From Bacteroidota bacterium (lineage in GTDB: Bacteria > Bacteroidota > Bacteroidia > Flavobacteriales_F > PHOS-HE28), in contig JAEYYE010000080.1 in the NCBI GenBank assembly GCA_023430945.1, positions 1 to 6,260 of the forward strand: DNA of 6,260 nt. Direction: 5' to 3'. Positions within the stretch are counted from its first letter, which is position 1, and each line of letters opens with the position of its first letter. Shown piece by piece: positions 5,430-6,260 of the stretch. The notes under the pieces are model-generated. The model was not told the origin of the DNA and did not search any database. It worked only from the letters and a program-made list of their open reading frames with translations. The translations under genes were made by a program, and so were the position numbers.

Positions 5430-6260
5430 ATGAAAAAGAAAAGTACACTCGGGTCAGGAGCCTTCCTCCTCCTTACCATCATGGCCGGCTTCGGTGTGCC
5501 GCTGAGGGGCCATGCCCAACAACTGGTCGATGATTTCGATCGGGCCAACAGCTCCACGGTGGGCAATGGCTGGACGGAAACGGAAACCATCGTTCCTTCA
5601 GGCATATCCATCTCCGGGAACATGTTGCTCATGGAAAGCAACGTGGCCGGCCGTGAATACATTTCCAGATCCACCCCGGGAACGTATGAGACCACGCTCA
5701 CCAACAATCCCTGCGTATTGGAGTGGTCGTTCAACATGCGGCAGAACGCATTGAACCCGAACGGGATGACCGCGAACAACCACGGCATCGCGATGGTGCT
5801 TGCCGGCAGCAGCGCAGATCTTCTGCAAGGGCAGGGATACGCAGTGGTGATGGGTTCACCGGGAAGCACCGCCAATCCGGTGCGTTTGGTGCGTTACAGC
5901 AACGGTCTCAGCAGCGAAACGGTGCTCACCACATTGATCGCTGCAGGCAACTTCAGCACACAGGCCCTGGCCGTTCGGGTCACCTATGATCCCACGAACG
6001 ATCAATGGCAGTTGTTCCATGCATCGGCCCCGGTCACCTTCCCCGATCCGCAGACGGCTTCCGCGAGCGCAGGTACGGTTACCGATGCCGTGTATACCTC
6101 CACTTCGCTCCCGTACATCGGTTGCCTCTGGAACCATGGTACTGTGAACACGACACGCAGCTGGTTCGATAACATCCGTGTACCGTTCGACTGCTCATCG
6201 CGGATCGAATTCGCCACCAATGCCGGCACAGTTGGTTCACTGGCCGGCAGCGCTCAGCTT
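5430..6260 (+). CDS. Secreted multi-domain protein, N-terminal part (lectin-like module, then possible Calx-beta module)
   Basis: From ATG 5430 the frame is open for 277 codons to the right edge; neither the end nor any sorting domain is in view. Residues 1-29 form a signal peptide: KKK, a hydrophobic core AFLLLTIMAGFGVPL, and a likely cut after GHA (29) before QQ. The next 220 or so residues begin DDFDRANSSTVGNGWTE (34-50) and end with SWFDNIRVPFDC (about 247-258), the borders typical of concanavalin/laminin-G-like modules in large secreted Bacteroidota proteins. After C258, IEFATNAGTVGSLAGSAQL resembles the first strands of a Calx-beta repeat. Such proteins commonly end in a type IX secretion signal, which would be outside the window; that is an inference. 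No ribosome site precedes it (GAACCAAACGGATCGAGA), as is common in this phylum, and no clear promoter was seen in 5252-5429. Confidence 0.88.
   Translation, partial: MKKKSTLGSGAFLLLTIMAGFGVPLRGHAQQLVDDFDRANSSTVGNGWTETETIVPSGISISGNMLLMESNVAGREYISRSTPGTYETTLTNNPCVLEWSFNMRQNALNPNGMTANNHGIAMVLAGSSADLLQGQGYAVVMGSPGSTANPVRLVRYSNGLSSETVLTTLIAAGNFSTQALAVRVTYDPTNDQWQLFHASAPVTFPDPQTASASAGTVTDAVYTSTSLPYIGCLWNHGTVNTTRSWFDNIRVPFDCSSRIEFATNAGTVGSLAGSAQL

Noticed and set aside
5219..5875. 218-residue minus-strand frame
   Set aside because: It runs antisense to the secreted protein and into the tRNA-Arg gene; the sense frame has a signal peptide and domain borders.

Overview
The window looks like chromosomal DNA of a member of the Bacteroidota, probably Flavobacteriales-like and of moderate to fairly high GC. 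The grounds are: two exact matches to the Bacteroidota -7 promoter box (TAnnTTTG) at sensible distances from a peptidase gene and a tRNA gene; few Shine-Dalgarno sequences; a stand-alone MnmD; a tRNA without an encoded CCA end; and a long secreted protein that opens with a lectin-like module. I cannot fix the genus from sequence alone. There is no sign of a mobile element, CRISPR array or rRNA.

Region 1-3499 (minus strand) reads as one tightly packed four-gene operon, transcribed right to left: an M42-family aminopeptidase, an unrecognised three-helix membrane protein with a possible bacterial PH-like domain, a DPM1-like family 2 glycosyltransferase, and a STELLO/DUF288-type putative glycosyltransferase cut by the left edge of the window. 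Gaps between the genes are 7, 4 and 3 bases. A -7 box sits just before the peptidase. The last two genes suggest transfer of sugar to an unknown acceptor. The link to the peptidase is only by position.

Region 3500-3611 is a divergent promoter region. It holds the peptidase -7 box, a perfect 10-base palindrome next to it, a tandem 10-base repeat, and a 13-codon mini-ORF whose stop overlaps the mnmD start. Region 3612-4762 (plus strand) has mnmD (wobble-uridine tRNA methyltransferase) overlapping a NUDIX hydrolase gene by 4 bases, so these two are probably translated together.

Region 4763-5429 holds a small convergent minus-strand gene for a one-helix protein with a proline-rich tail (strong ribosome binding site), an otherwise featureless spacer of about 200 bases with one weak hairpin, a strong hairpin, a minus-strand tRNA-Arg(ACG) and its -7 box. 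Region 5430-6260 is the start of a secreted multi-domain protein that runs off the right edge.

GATC is conspicuously common through the whole window, in genes and spacers alike.
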